From assembly GCA_023512835.1 (NCBI GenBank), contig CM042084.1:46671609-46735608 (forward strand): a stretch of DNA of 64,000 nt, read 5' to 3'. Under the pieces are notes generated by a model that saw only the letters and a list, made by a program, of their open reading frames with translations, was not told the origin of the DNA and made no database searches. Shown here in pieces: positions 26,718-39,100 of the stretch. Both the position numbers and the translations under genes were made by a program. The DNA comes from Taxillus chinensis. Lineage: Eukaryota > Streptophyta > Magnoliopsida > Santalales > Loranthaceae. Every line of letters begins with the position of its first letter. The stretch's first letter is position 1.

Positions 26718-27337
26718 TAGGAGCACAAATGAATTGAGTTGAGTAGTAAAGTGATCGAATTTGTTCGTTATTATTCATTATTCATTAACAAATTGAAACG
26801 AACACGAGCCTTGAATTATAATGTTCACGAATGTTAATTTATTGTTCACGAATGATTTACGAACGTTCACAAACATATGTTCATAAATTTGTTTATGAAC
26901 ACAATTACAAAAACGTAAAAATCGCAAAAAAAAAAAAATCATATCGTAAATTTATTAAAAAAAATACAATTAATTAACTGTTATGTTGTGTTATATTTGT
27001 TTAATATATTTAAATAATTAATATATGTAGTTTATAAAAAATATTATAATAATAGTAATAATAAATAATAAATTAAAAATATTTTTTTGTAATAGTAATA
27101 TAAAAGTATATACTTATTAAATTATATTTAATATAAATATATTTATATTTAATAAAATAAATTTTATACATATTAATTGATTTGTTAATTTTTTATTTAT
27201 AAATAATTTTCATGAATATGAATGATGTTCACGAATTGTTCATAAATAACACTATTTTTTAACGAATGAATATAAATGATTTTTTACCAAGTTGAATGTG
27301 AGCTTGTTCATGAACATTTGATTCATTTTCAACCCTA
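26718..27337. mobile_element. Non-autonomous hAT-type element with TTCACGAA motifs
   Basis: 620-bp element. Its left end TAGGAGCACAAATGAATTGA mirrors the right end read in reverse (TAGGGTTGAAAATGAATCAA). The flanks carry a 7-of-8 duplication: GTGAAAAC (26710-26717) and GTAAAAAC (27338-27345). Many subterminal copies of TTCACGAA/TTCATGAAC occur on both sides, typical of transposase-binding repeats in hAT elements. The interior is almost pure AT, with no coding capacity. Confidence 0.75.
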
Positions 27338-28750
27338 GTAAAAACCTTTTCGGTTAGAAATTTATCTTCTTTGAATATTTCTTGGCTGAAATTTGGTGAA
27401 TAAGAAGAGGCGCCCTGCTGAGCTCTTTTGTATTTTTTTTTTTTATTTGAGTAATTGGTTGTATGCGTCAGGCAGGTTGCATTTTTATTCCGTTTGGGAT
27501 GTTGTCAATGTATGTTCCTTTTTATTGGATTGTTGTCTTCGCTTTGTAATTTTGCTTTTTTGCGCACTTCTTGTGTGCAATTTGTTTCTAATGAATAAAT
27601 TATTCTTACCTATCAAAAAAAATTGGTGAATAGGAGGATTCTTTGGAACAATAGAGCAATTACTAGAAATGTTGGGAAGGGTTTCCATAGATTCTTTTCT
27701 TTTGGCACAATTTTTGCTATACCAATTTGATTTGAATTTTTTTTTCAAAACAATTTTAGTAGTCGTTAATGTTATATCATTATTTCTCCACATGTTTTTT
27801 AGAACGCAAGACCAACATGCTCATGAGAAAAAAATCAAAGTCAACAACCTATACATAAAATTTATTTAATCTTCATAATCAACAAATCTGAAGCTATAAC
27901 TCATAGTATGCGAAGATAAAATCGTATAAATAACAAAACGTTAAAAATAAATTAGTGCTTGGATTTAAAACAAAAACCCCAACTTGTAAAGCCACGAATT
28001 TAATCCAAGCCAACATAAAGTATGCGAAGATATTTATGCACAAAGAATATAAAAAATTTATCACATTAATATTTCAAAACGAGAGACAATAGAGGACAAA
28101 AAATCACCATGGCACCATGATGCTGTCGTGAAAAATAATACTAGAAAATACGACGAAAGATGAAAGGGGGAATACCGATATGAAATTTCTCTGTTTCGAA
28201 ACATTAGTTTTCATTATCGATTGAAATAAAAAACATAAACGGGAAAATTAATCAACGCAAAGATGATTATACAGTATATCATCAAATTTGATGAGATAAA
28301 TAAATTGACTCTATGTTAAAATTTGATATTTTAATTTTAATGATCCTTCATTTATTAATCCATGTGAAAAGAGGATAAATGTGAGGTGAGAGAAAAAACA
28401 ATATTATAAATGAAGAGTAATTATAGTATCCTTCAAATGTGAAGAGAGAGATGATAAGTATATTAAAATCATATTTTAAGATTTGATTTTCTATTTATAA
28501 ATAATGAAAAGTTTATTGGAAATGCTCTAAAAGCACTTGCTAGCTAACCAAATATCAAAACATTTAAAACATATTCACAATGGGCTCACTAATGTAACAA
28601 TATGTTTAGTAATTATTAAATTGGGCAGCTATATTTAGCCAATCAAAAGAACTGAGGGAGGGAGGGAGAGAGAGAAGTAAGAATGATTATGTCTTATAAA
28701 AAAGTAAGTATTTGATTAATTATAGTTAAAACCTGCTGAGACCACTATAA

Positions 28751-29233
28751 AAATATCTCCAACTCATTAACTATAGCAAAATATGACTGAAATTGCTATC
28801 CAATGGTTTAAGTAAACCATTAGCAAAAAACAAAAATAAAAACTAAATATAGCTTTTGCTGATTCTGCCAAGTCAATAAATAAGATGAAATTCTACATCA
28901 GTCTCCCCTGGTGGTTGACTCATTATGCGACTACTACGACAAAGGAGACGTCTTCAAGATTGCGTCTTGCCGAGAAACGTGATCAATTCGAGGACGATGG
29001 CAACAAAAGTGTGGGGCCTTGATTGAGATGGGTGAAGCACGGCTAGGGTTTGTTTGTCTCCCTAAGTGTATAATTAGAGATTTAGGATGTTTGGATTTTG
29101 AATGATAAAGGTAGTCAAGAAAAAATGAAAATTAAGTGAAAATATAACTAATATACTTTTGAAATATCATTAGCTATAATGATACTGTAGCAAGCTAAAA
29201 TTAGCTTTAGCTTGATATGATTGGAGATGCTCT
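28751..29233. repeat. Possible Tourist-like MITE remnant
   Basis: The left end (ATATCTCCAACTCATTAACTATAGC region) and the reverse of the right end (GAGCATCTCCAATCATATCA) form imperfect inverted repeats sharing TCTCCAA. A 'GGAGATGCTC' end is common in plant MITEs. No target duplication is readable. The middle (about 28900-29070) is less AT-rich and may be captured or later inserted sequence. Confidence 0.35.
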
Positions 29234-29625
29234 GCTGTAAGGAACATATTTTCTATACAATTCTATTTTTATTTATCTAATTTTTTTAAAAAATTCATAA
29301 AATCATTTTCACAATAAAATTTATATATTTAACTTTTTCATTAATTAATTTATAAGTTATTTCAATATCTATTATTATTAAATTATAAATTTTTTATTTA
29401 CTTATCTCTCTAATTTATATTTTCATAATTTATATTTTTTATTTTTTATTTTTTATATTAATTATAAAAATTATTATTAAATAAAACAAAAATACACTAC
29501 ACGGTTTAAGAGAAAAGAAAAAATCCACTTCTTATTTGAAGCCATTGAGACAGAATTCGAGAAAGTAGAAGCCGTTTTGGTAATCGATTCGATTTGCTGA
29601 TCGAGATTCCAAACATCCAATTGAG

Positions 29626-32600
29626 ATGGATGAGATTATTCAACTCAATTCTAGTAATGATGGCGACGAAGAGCTAGTCAACAACAACAACATGGTTGAG
29701 ATCACCCTTAAAGCCATTGGCCCCTCTCCTCATTCTCGTCTTCATGTTCCATCTCCCATCAAAGTACTTGCTGCTCCTTTCCTATTTCATGTTACTTTCT
29801 CTCCTCGGGTGAGGTGATGTAATTTGCTTTCTTTTGGCAGAATTTCAAGGACCCATAATACCGTTTCAGTCAAATCTCAGTTTGTTTTGTTTCTTGGGGA
29901 AAATGCTGCTTATGTTTCGAGATCATGGAGCTAGGCAAGGCGTTGCATTTTGGTTTCTTTTTGAAAAATTGCAAATACCCATTTTGCAGTTTCTGTCAAA
30001 TCTCTAATAGATTTTGTTTCTAGGCAAAAGTGCTGCTTATATTTAGAGATCATGGACTCGGGAAAGGCGTTGCAATGCGTATTATAGTATTAGGCTAATC
30101 TCAAATAGTTTTGTTTCTAGGGCAAATTAGTTTCTTTTTGAAAAATTGCAAATGCCCATTTTGCAGTTTCTGTCAAATCTCTAATAATTTTTGTTGCTAG
30201 GGAAAAGTGCTGCTTATATTTTGAGATCATGGACTTGGGAAAGGCGTTGCAATTTGCTTTCTTTTTGAAAAATTACAAATACGCGTATTACAGTTTCAGA
30301 CTAATGTCAAATAGTTTTGTTTCTAGGGCAAATTAGTGCTTATGTTTTGAGATCATGGAGTTGGGCAAGGCTTTGCAATTTGCTTTCTTTTTGCAAAATT
30401 ACGAGTACCCATATTTCAGTTTCAATCAAATCTCAAATAGTTTTTTTGTTTCTTGGGAAAAATGTTTATTCTGAGATGGTGGAGTTGGGCAAGGCATTGC
30501 AATTTGCTTTCTTTTGTTAAATTTACAAATACCTGTATTACAATTTCAGTCAAATCTCAATCAGTTTTTGTTTTTAGGCAAAATACTGCTCATCTTTTGG
30601 GGTTGTGGATTGGGGAAAGGCATTGCAATTTGCTTTCTTTTGTTAAGTTTACAAATACCAATGTGATAGTTTCATTCAAATCCGAAATAGTTTTGTTTCT
30701 AGGGAAAAATGGTGATTATGTTTTGAGACCATGGAGCAAGTCTTGCTGTGTACCAGTATCCTCATTCCATCTTTATTTTGCTGTGGAATTTATTGAGCTT
30801 TTTTGTGATACGTGTTCAATTCTATGAGTGTTTAATTCTTTGTTGGTGTTCTTCAATTCTTCACGGCAATAATACGAGAAAATCGATGCTTCTATTTGAT
30901 TTGGTTTTTATTATAACTAGGTTCACAAGTTGAGGAAATTGATTGCTAGAAAGGATCAGTTACCGATAGAGAATTTGAGGCTTATCTTACAAGGGGATGT
31001 ATTACATGATAGCAAAAATGGTGAAGATTTGTGTGTTCAACTTAATGGTGGAGGTATGGATTTGTTTTTTCATTGGCTTACCATTTTTAAAAATTACTTC
31101 ATTGATGTGTTAGCTTATTTTAAATAGATTTTATGTGGTGATCTTCTCTTGCTTCATAATAAAATTTGAAACTTTGTAAAAACCTACTGGACACGTGAAT
31201 GAACTTTTGAGAAATGTGGTTTTTCTGTTTACCATATTGTTTCTGTTAAAAAAATTTGTGATTATCCATATATATATATAAGGTTTAAGAGTTTATGATG
31301 TGGGCTACAACACCATACAAATTAGTTGGGAAAATATGGTCTTATTAACTTGCTTGCAAAGAATCAAATTGTGAAGTCCTGTATCAACTTTCTGAAAATA
31401 ATATTGGGAATGATGTACTGAGCTGAATTTGATATTCACTTTTTAGCCAACACATGTTTTTGGCTTGGATTGTTGGAATGGACTTTCAGATCTCTGGTCT
31501 TGGGAGTGATGGGACAATGGAATAATCTCTATGGTCAATGGTTGGACTTTATATTGGTTGTGAGATATTAACTACAAGTACTGTTGTGCATTTTCTAGAC
31601 TCTTTAATAGTAGCTGTCAAACCAAAGCCTCCAGCTAAACATATCCGGGGTGGATTAGATGATGATGATGATGATGACGACGAAGATGATCTGGTTAGAA
31701 CCGCCTAGGTAGTTTTCTAAACAATAAAAATGCCATGAATAAAGTTTGATCAAGTTCCCCACTTCCACCTGCTTTTTGAATTTTCAGAAATTTAAGCTTC
31801 CGCAATCGACAAATTGGTGTAAGAGGAAACTTTTCTGTTTCCTACATGACAAATTGAAACTTCCCGGTGAGCATTTATTCAAATAAAAAAAATTGCTGTG
31901 TTTTGGAGGATAAAACATGTTTGTTAATCAACATTTCTGCCCTTTTCATTACTAGATATTCTTTTGATGGCTATCTTTTCATTGAGCCTAAAGGGTTGGG
32001 CTGTTGTTATCATGTGGTTCATCTTGGCACCAGTCGCCCACAGATGGGATATAGGACCTTTATATGTAAGTTTTATCTCTTACTCGTGAATTTTAATATT
32101 TCACAATACTTATGAAGTGATAATATAGAAGGCGACACTGGTTTTGAGTTGAGTCTGCATTGCCTCAACTAAATGACCTGCTTACTACTGAATATCGATT
32201 CAAGATTAAATTGGTCGGATTAGGTTGAAATGATCCGAAAGTCCAAAGTTTATCTGTTTCTTAGAATCTTGGCAGATGACTCACTCCATATTGAACCTCT
32301 CTTTACATGGAAACGATAATGTTTTATCATGATTAATTTCCATTTAAACGTGTGTAAAAAATGGGGAAACGTTATGCTTTTTAATGTGTAAGACGTGCGG
32401 AGTCCTGGAAGAAACTAGCTTGCAATCTCATTAAAGAGTGCTAAAATTTTGGCCCACGGACATCATTACCTTATGTCCTTATCCAAAATCAGCAGGACAC
32501 TCTAGTACATGCTTTCAGAAAACCATCCAGCTATTGTTTTGTTTCTTTTGCATGATTAAGCATTAATGTATCTTTGGTACTTGTTCAAGTTGTATTAACC

Positions 32601-33186
32601 TGTATAAAAATAGCTGTATTGACTATTCAGTGTTTCTTTCCTTTCTGTAAAAATATCTGTTCAGATCCTTGCAACAGGCTTTTTGATCATATTTCGAAAC
32701 CTTGGACAGCGGCAACATGGTGACGTTAGGTATGTATTCAATAAAATGGATGAGAAGTTGTTATGATACTGTTCATCATGCTTAAGTTAAATATTAATCA
32801 TATGATTTATCATCCTATAAACTTGTGCCAGTTCTTGAACGTGCTTGTAAGACTAAATTTCAAGAAAAATGGATATTGATACCTAAATTTTCACTACTCG
32901 GTTAATGGAAATAGTGGTCCGAAAAACAAGAAAAAAACTCAATTAATAAAATAATACTTGATTAATAAACTTCTTTCTCTAACGGCTGACTCATCCATGG
33001 TTTAGAGGGTCACATATCAGTTTACCTTGAGCGCTTTTTTATTGCATCAATAGACCTTATGCTTATTTTGTGTCAATATTGAATTTCTGCAGTGCATATT
33101 CTATCTTCAACGATGATTTCAGAGAATTACCTGGGACGCTTAACGCTGATCGTGTTGATAGAGATGTACGGGCAGGTCAGTTTTGA
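29626..33186 (+). CDS. Ubiquitin-like and SAYSvFN domain membrane protein
   Basis: Seven exons: 29626-29763, 30921-31053, 31599-31693, 31788-31866, 31956-32065, 32665-32729 and 33093-33186 (TGA), in phase, 237 aa. Residues about 20-100 form a ubiquitin-like fold (VEITLKAIGPS near the start, then KLRKLIARKDQLPIENLRLI, then LQGDVLHDSKNGEDL). An acidic run of 11 Asp/Glu follows (111-121), then a basic stretch. A strongly hydrophobic region (about 150-200: MAIFSLSLKGWAVVIMWFIL, then GFLIIFRNLG) leads to SAYSIFN (207-213), the SAYSvFN signature. The animal relative SAYSD1 sits in the ER membrane and works in quality control of UFMylated, stalled ribosomes at the translocon. The same role here is inference. 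The N-terminal ubiquitin-like domain is, to my knowledge, a plant arrangement. Intron 1 holds a tandem array. Confidence 0.88.
29820..30740 (+). repeat. Tandem array of ~125-bp units in SAYSvFN intron 1
   Basis: Seven to eight diverged units, period 124-126 bp in the best part (anchor TTGCAATTTGCTTTCTTTT near 30247, 30372, 30496 and 30621; earlier copies near 29820, 29943, 30066 and a truncated one near 30120). Each unit contains AGTTTCAGTCAAATCTC-like, GTTTCTAGGG-like and ATCATGGA-like phrases. The TTTCTAG|GG and TTTTGCAG sequences look like repeated decoy splice acceptors. Open frames at 30317-30520 and 30453-30827 are read-through of these units, not genes. Confidence 0.85.
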
Positions 33187-36100
33187 GCTTCACATGCACA
33201 CCGCTTTGGGCCATCAAAAAAAGTATTCTATCATGTCAATATAAGTATGCAGGCAAATTGGTGGACGTTGTTACCTTGTAACAGAGATATAGAATTTTTA
33301 TACCCTTTACTGGTCTTCAAAGGTCTTTAATTTCTCATGACCTTTCTTTCTATTTTTCTCCCCAAGCCCAAGCATATTGTCATAATGAAAGGTTTTGTTA
33401 TGTGAACTCTGGAGTATCTCTGCATTTACATATATACGTGTGCTACTACTAATGATTTGTGTGAGGGGCTTTTATGGATCCAATGCAGACCAGAAAGCAA
33501 TATGACTTTCCATATTGCTCTTTTTCATTTTAAACTGAATGAAGATCGTGTTCTCCGCATTTTCGTTGAAATCCAAACCTAACCCATGCTTGTTTTGACT
33601 GTCAAACTTGACGCTTAATTGCCTTACTTTTTGTTGTCCTTTCTCTTTCATTGGGTCATCTAATTATTTTAGTGTTAAATGGATGTAATCTTTCCTGTAT
33701 GTCTCCTTTTAACCACTTGTTTTTCAAAATTTTCGGGTGGGATGGGAAGTTTGGGATTGGGGAGGCTATGTTGTGACTGCATGATCTAAAACTAGCCTTG
33801 CGCATACACTTGATGAGAGGACCGTTGTTCTACTCTACTGTTTCCCCTAGTTACTGTCAGCTAATATTTTCTTTGTTGGTTGTTGGTATTTCCATTCATC
33901 GCAATTCTTCTTCCTAATCCAACTGCACGTCACATCAAATGAAGGGATATTACTTTTTTGGTGGTGTTGTGCGTCCTAATAAGCTAGTCTTAGTATTCAA
34001 GAAACGACAGAGAACCCAGCTTGGTAATTCACCAGTGTAAAAAGTCAGAAATGAGTACCGTTTTCCTAAAATCTATTCTTTGGTGATCTTTTAAATTTTT
34101 TTATGATTTTGGTAGGGATGTTGCATAGCTGATCGCCGTGATGGGTAGCATGGTAATTGGACTGAGATGATGGGAATGATAGTCTGTCATAATTTAGTCA
34201 GTAAATAGAAAATGACTTAACTTCATAGATAGTTGAGAAAGGTAGCATTTTATCCAAAAATTGGACGGTAGTATTTTTTTTTCTACTGAATGTAATCTCG
34301 TTCTAATCGGACAATGTTAAAATTTAAAAGATTGCAATATAATGATTTGGAGCCTCCCAGTCTTACCACCATAAGTTCATACCTGCAATTAAAATATGCT
34401 CCAAACTGCACGACCATTTGTTGCTTTTCTTCTTTTCTTGTTTGGTTAAGACAAAGGAGATGATCCCATGAGCTATTATTACTGGAGAGAAAATTTCATC
34501 TCTAGTTCTGCATGCCCTAGATTGCCCAAACTAGAGCATGTGTTTATTAGAGCTCCTCCTAGATTGGAGGCTGCTCTCAATTATTTCAGCACATTTGCAT
34601 AGGGCAACAGCTTCCCTATTGTCTGTTCTCTTTTACTTTATTGCCTCTGGTAACAAGTTCTCTTTTATTTGCGTATTTGCATAAGACTATTTGATTATAA
34701 GCATATATTATATAATAGTATTAATAATACCTGTATTCTTGTTTTTCTTGCCCTTTTTCTCCCATGTAATTGTGCATTGAGAAAGTGATGGATCAGAGAA
34801 TAAGGGTGTTTGACAATTGCTGTGTTTGAGATGCATGTGCCCTCTGTCCTAAATTTTGGGCCCCAAACCCTAAGCTAGTCCATTGCCAACCCTGTCTGCA
34901 TCAATATGATTATGGTGGTTATTTTTTAAGGTCAAAATGGCTGGAATATGAACAGGGCACAATGCGGTAGGCTTTTAGCCAGATTGAGGCTGTCACCACT
35001 AACCCATAATTGCTGGATGACCTTTTCATCTCCTCCTTAATCTCCTTTTGGTTTTTCTAGCGTGTAGTGTAGCATTTGTACGTGGGAACATCCATCCATC
35101 ATTATTGCCACTCTTTCTCCTGCATAACCTAGTGTCTTTTCTATGGTTTTCGCTGCATGCTTAGCAGTATGATTTGAGCAATTATGATCAGGAGTGGTGA
35201 AACATAAAATTTTATGAGGAATTTAATTGTTTTCGTTTATCTTTTTTTTCATCAACAAACTCACTACCCAGTCACCATTCCTATCAGAAAAAAAAAAAAC
35301 TATCACTATCTACGAAAATTACGTTTGGTTTTGGTGCCCATTTCATTCATGGTAATAAGACTTAAATGCTTGCTTTCAAGGCACAAATAGTTCTAATATA
35401 TATATATATAGTGGGGTACGTATAGGTTATTCTTGGACGGTCTTTGCCTGCAAATAAAAGTCAACGGGAAAGCGGGAAATAATATATACAACCACATACG
35501 TGTCGAGTCCTAGTTTTCTAAGAGGGAAAATAAAAAAGTGATTGAATTAATTAAAATAGTTTCTGTGTGTGTTATTCAGGACGGAGCCCATGGCACTTCT
35601 TATGAACTTTTCTTTTTGTAAGGTAGTTCATCAAGATTTTAGTAATATAAAAATATACTAATTTTTATTTTTTTTGAAAAATATATTATAATAAATTAAG
35701 AATAATTGCTGATTAAATATTTTTATTTTTTTGTTATTAATATTTTAAATTTTATTAATAAATATATTATGTGCAAGTCGATATGCATGCATATTAATAT
35801 TTTATTTTAAAAAAAATTAACGGTGTGTGCACATCCATGATTACATTAAGAATTTTTTTTGTTAATATTATATAATTATTATTTTAAAATTTCACAAATA
35901 GATATATATGTATAATATTTATATACTGGGTTTTCCTTTATCTAAAATTCTAACTCTGTCCCTCGTGTTTATATATTGTTTTACCTTTTTCCTTGCAGGG
36001 TGCGAAGGGAGATCACTGCAGTATATAATTCACATTTGTTTTAAAAATTAATTATTATATTAAATAATTTATACTAATCTTTGTAAATTCAAGAAAGTAA

Positions 36101-39100
36101 TTAGTAAATTAATAAAAAAAATTATAATTATTTATTTATCTATTAAATATATTTTTTTAATTAAATTTATATAAAATATAATCATTAAATTGTTATAAAC
36201 TTTTATAGATATATCTATTAATATAAATATTTAATATGACGATTAATTCTTAAAATAAATATAAATATCTTATTAAAATAATATAAATGTATTGATTAAA
36301 ATTATTAGTCACACGACCGCAAGGAGATCATAAAGATTTGCATCCCTAATCTGAAATGGAGTTGGATGGGAAAGCAATTTGCATTGGTTGTATTTATATT
36401 ATATATTTTACCCTTTCGGCCTTTTCCTTTTATTTTCTTCAACAAAAATAATAATAAATAAATAAATTTGAGCACACAATTAAAGAGGTGGAACGGGTGT
36501 GAGTGAAGTCCACAAACCGTGGACCCTACGTTAGTAGGACTGTCTCATCCGTCGTTGACCAGCCGACCCATTTTTGGGCTCCACCTAAGCTTGTATATAT
36601 TTATTTTATTTGTGTATTGGTTTTTTTTTTTTTTTTTTACATCAAATAATTCAGAGTGATGTTTGATTTTTCAAGCTACTGTTCCAATCCTCAACCGAGC
36701 CTACGCGCGGGCCTGGACCGCGTGTCACATACGCGTACAGCTACGAGGTAGATTGAAAGACCAACCATCGTCCAATGCCCGACGCATTGCGTATTTTACG
36801 GAGTTAAACTAGACTCTGTAATTCAATATTATTTTTCTTTTATGTTTAAACGATATTTAGTTCTCACATTTTAAAAATGTTTTTCTATTTAAAAGAATAT
36901 GTTATTCAATTGGACGTCTTATTCATTTTTCTATATATAGTAAAAGTGGGATACTATATATTAGCGCTGATCTTCAAAGGTTAATACTATATATATGTGA
37001 AGGACTTCAAAACAAGAACTAAGGCTTTCATCTCAAAGTAATCCCACTTCATATCTCGAAATAAGCTCTAAGGTAATAAAGCAATGTTGTTTTTATGTAA
37101 ATCAAAGGCATGGAGTCAAGTCAGTCCTTGAGCCATGCGCATAATGAGCTTATGAGGGATGTTTTTTTATTTATACAGAGGAGGAGGAGGGTGTCGTATT
37201 TTCAAAGAGATATAAGACAATTTCAGCACACTTACAAGTAGGTTATGTAGACGTTTAAGTAAAATTTATGGGTGAGACAAAAATTGTAGAGTGAATATGT
37301 AATTATAGTTTAAATTTCATGTTCTTTTTAATTTTATGAACTTTGTAATTTATATTATATTTAATTTATTTTGAAGTTTGTCATTCAAATGTTTACATAT
37401 TTACTTACTTTTTGTTTACTGTTTTCTTAATTTTTTTTAATCCATGATTTTAAATGTAATAATGAATTAATGTAGGCTTTCTATTTAATCTTTAGACAAG
37501 AAAAGATAATGCAGTTAATTGCTTTCAATTAAAGCCAGTCATATGCACATCATTAATAAAGACTTTTACTTCTTTTGAAAATCACATGTGGAATAGTGTT
37601 GCCTTAATAGATGGGAAAAAGTACCCGGAAGATTGAAATAAATATTAGTCCCAGTGAAGTAACGCTCGACGTAATTTATTATTGTATACTACTGGCTCTC
37701 ATATAATTTATAATAATACTGTTTAAATAAGTTTTTTCAAGTAGCCAAACAAGTTTTTTTCTCTCTCTTAGATAAAGATATTTCAATTTCATTAAAAATA
37801 ATTATCCAGAATAATTCTATTTAAAATTTTAGCTCGGTAACTTTTACTGTACACAAAATCGTTTAAATGCGCTTCAAATTTAGCATAAAAAGGCGACATA
37901 ACCAAAACCAATGTTATTTGGTTCGAAAGAAACAAATCATATAGTCATACAAACGACTATTGTTAATAAAAAAAATCATCAAAATTTAGCATCATTCTGT
38001 ATTTAATGTAGTTTCATAAAAGAAGTTATGCGATATGATAGATTGTTTGAAATTTAATCCTCTATCATAGGCCTCCTGCGCTTAATTAAAAATATATTAT
38101 ATATCAATCTAACAAATGGCATCTAATTAATAGATTTTAATAATATTTATTTTATTCGTTTATACGTGAGACAATTTATGTCATCTTCACAGTAATTAAA
38201 TTGATGGTAAAAGTATTAATTTTTTACACTGTTCAATGACCTATAATATTATTGTATTAGGTTATGTACTATGCCCTTTTATATCATATTTAAAATTTTG
38301 TGGCATTGATGAAGGGCGGAGAATTGTGACAACATTGCATTAATTGATGGGCCTGTCAAGTCAACCCTAGCTGATGGTCCAAATTTAATTATTTTATTAA
38401 ATGACAAAACTGCCAACCGTGATTTTAATTATAGAGTGAAAACTTTTTATCTTTCTGCTGTTTCAAAGGCATCAAATGAAAAACAAATATTCTCGTGCCA
38501 ATAAAACTAACAGCAGTCATATTCTAACAGTTATTTTTAGGGTGATCTTTGATGTAAATTAAATTTTTAATTTTTGATATGACGGATAGAATTGCTTAAT
38601 TCATTTAAATCGATTTATTCGATTTTCAGTTTATTTAGTTTTCAATCGATCAATTTATCAATAGAAACGGATCCAAGAAATTTTACTTTATACCTAGAAG
38701 AGAGGGGGGCAAAATACAAACGATGCAATAGAAACTGTTAACTAAATTTGTGATTAGCATTGTGAAACTATTTATTAAATTAAACCGAGTTCACCCATAA
38801 TTAATACCATCTAAGCTATAAATAATAACATAAAAGTATAATAGACGTATAAAGTCAAATAATTTTAAAAAATCATATAATTTATTTATCAATACCATAA
38901 TTAATTATATATTCATCACAAATATTATGAGACGATCATTTATATTACAGTTAAATTATAATTGTATTTATAATATATATAATTAAAAGTAAATTTTATA
39001 TTTTTAATAAATATACTATTAAGAAAAAAGAGGAGATGGGGGCATAACCCCGCCCCCTAAATTTGTCTTTGTTTGTCGGATTAAATATGATTAACAATTT

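Larger units (their letters stand above)
25566..29625. other. Intergenic region, uL4m / SAYSvFN gene
   Basis: About 4 kb without a supported gene. It starts with the uL4m 3' UTR (to about 25730). A stretch at 26080-26400 repeats phrases like TTGGG...ACTTG and may be a diverged local duplication. A hAT-type element lies at 26718-27337 and a possible palindromic MITE at 28751-29233. The remainder is AT-rich, with (GGGA)n near 28660. The SAYSvFN promoter must lie in 29240-29600; no sharp TATA box stands out. Confidence 0.55.

Noticed and set aside
30453..30827. 124-aa open frame in SAYSvFN intron 1
   Set aside because: It is read-through of about three copies of the 125-bp array, and the repeat period is not a stable multiple of three.
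38665..39070. Possible further CAGGGGCGGATCC-type transposon
   Set aside because: G-rich phrases on both sides are suggestive, but I could not define matching ends or a target duplication.
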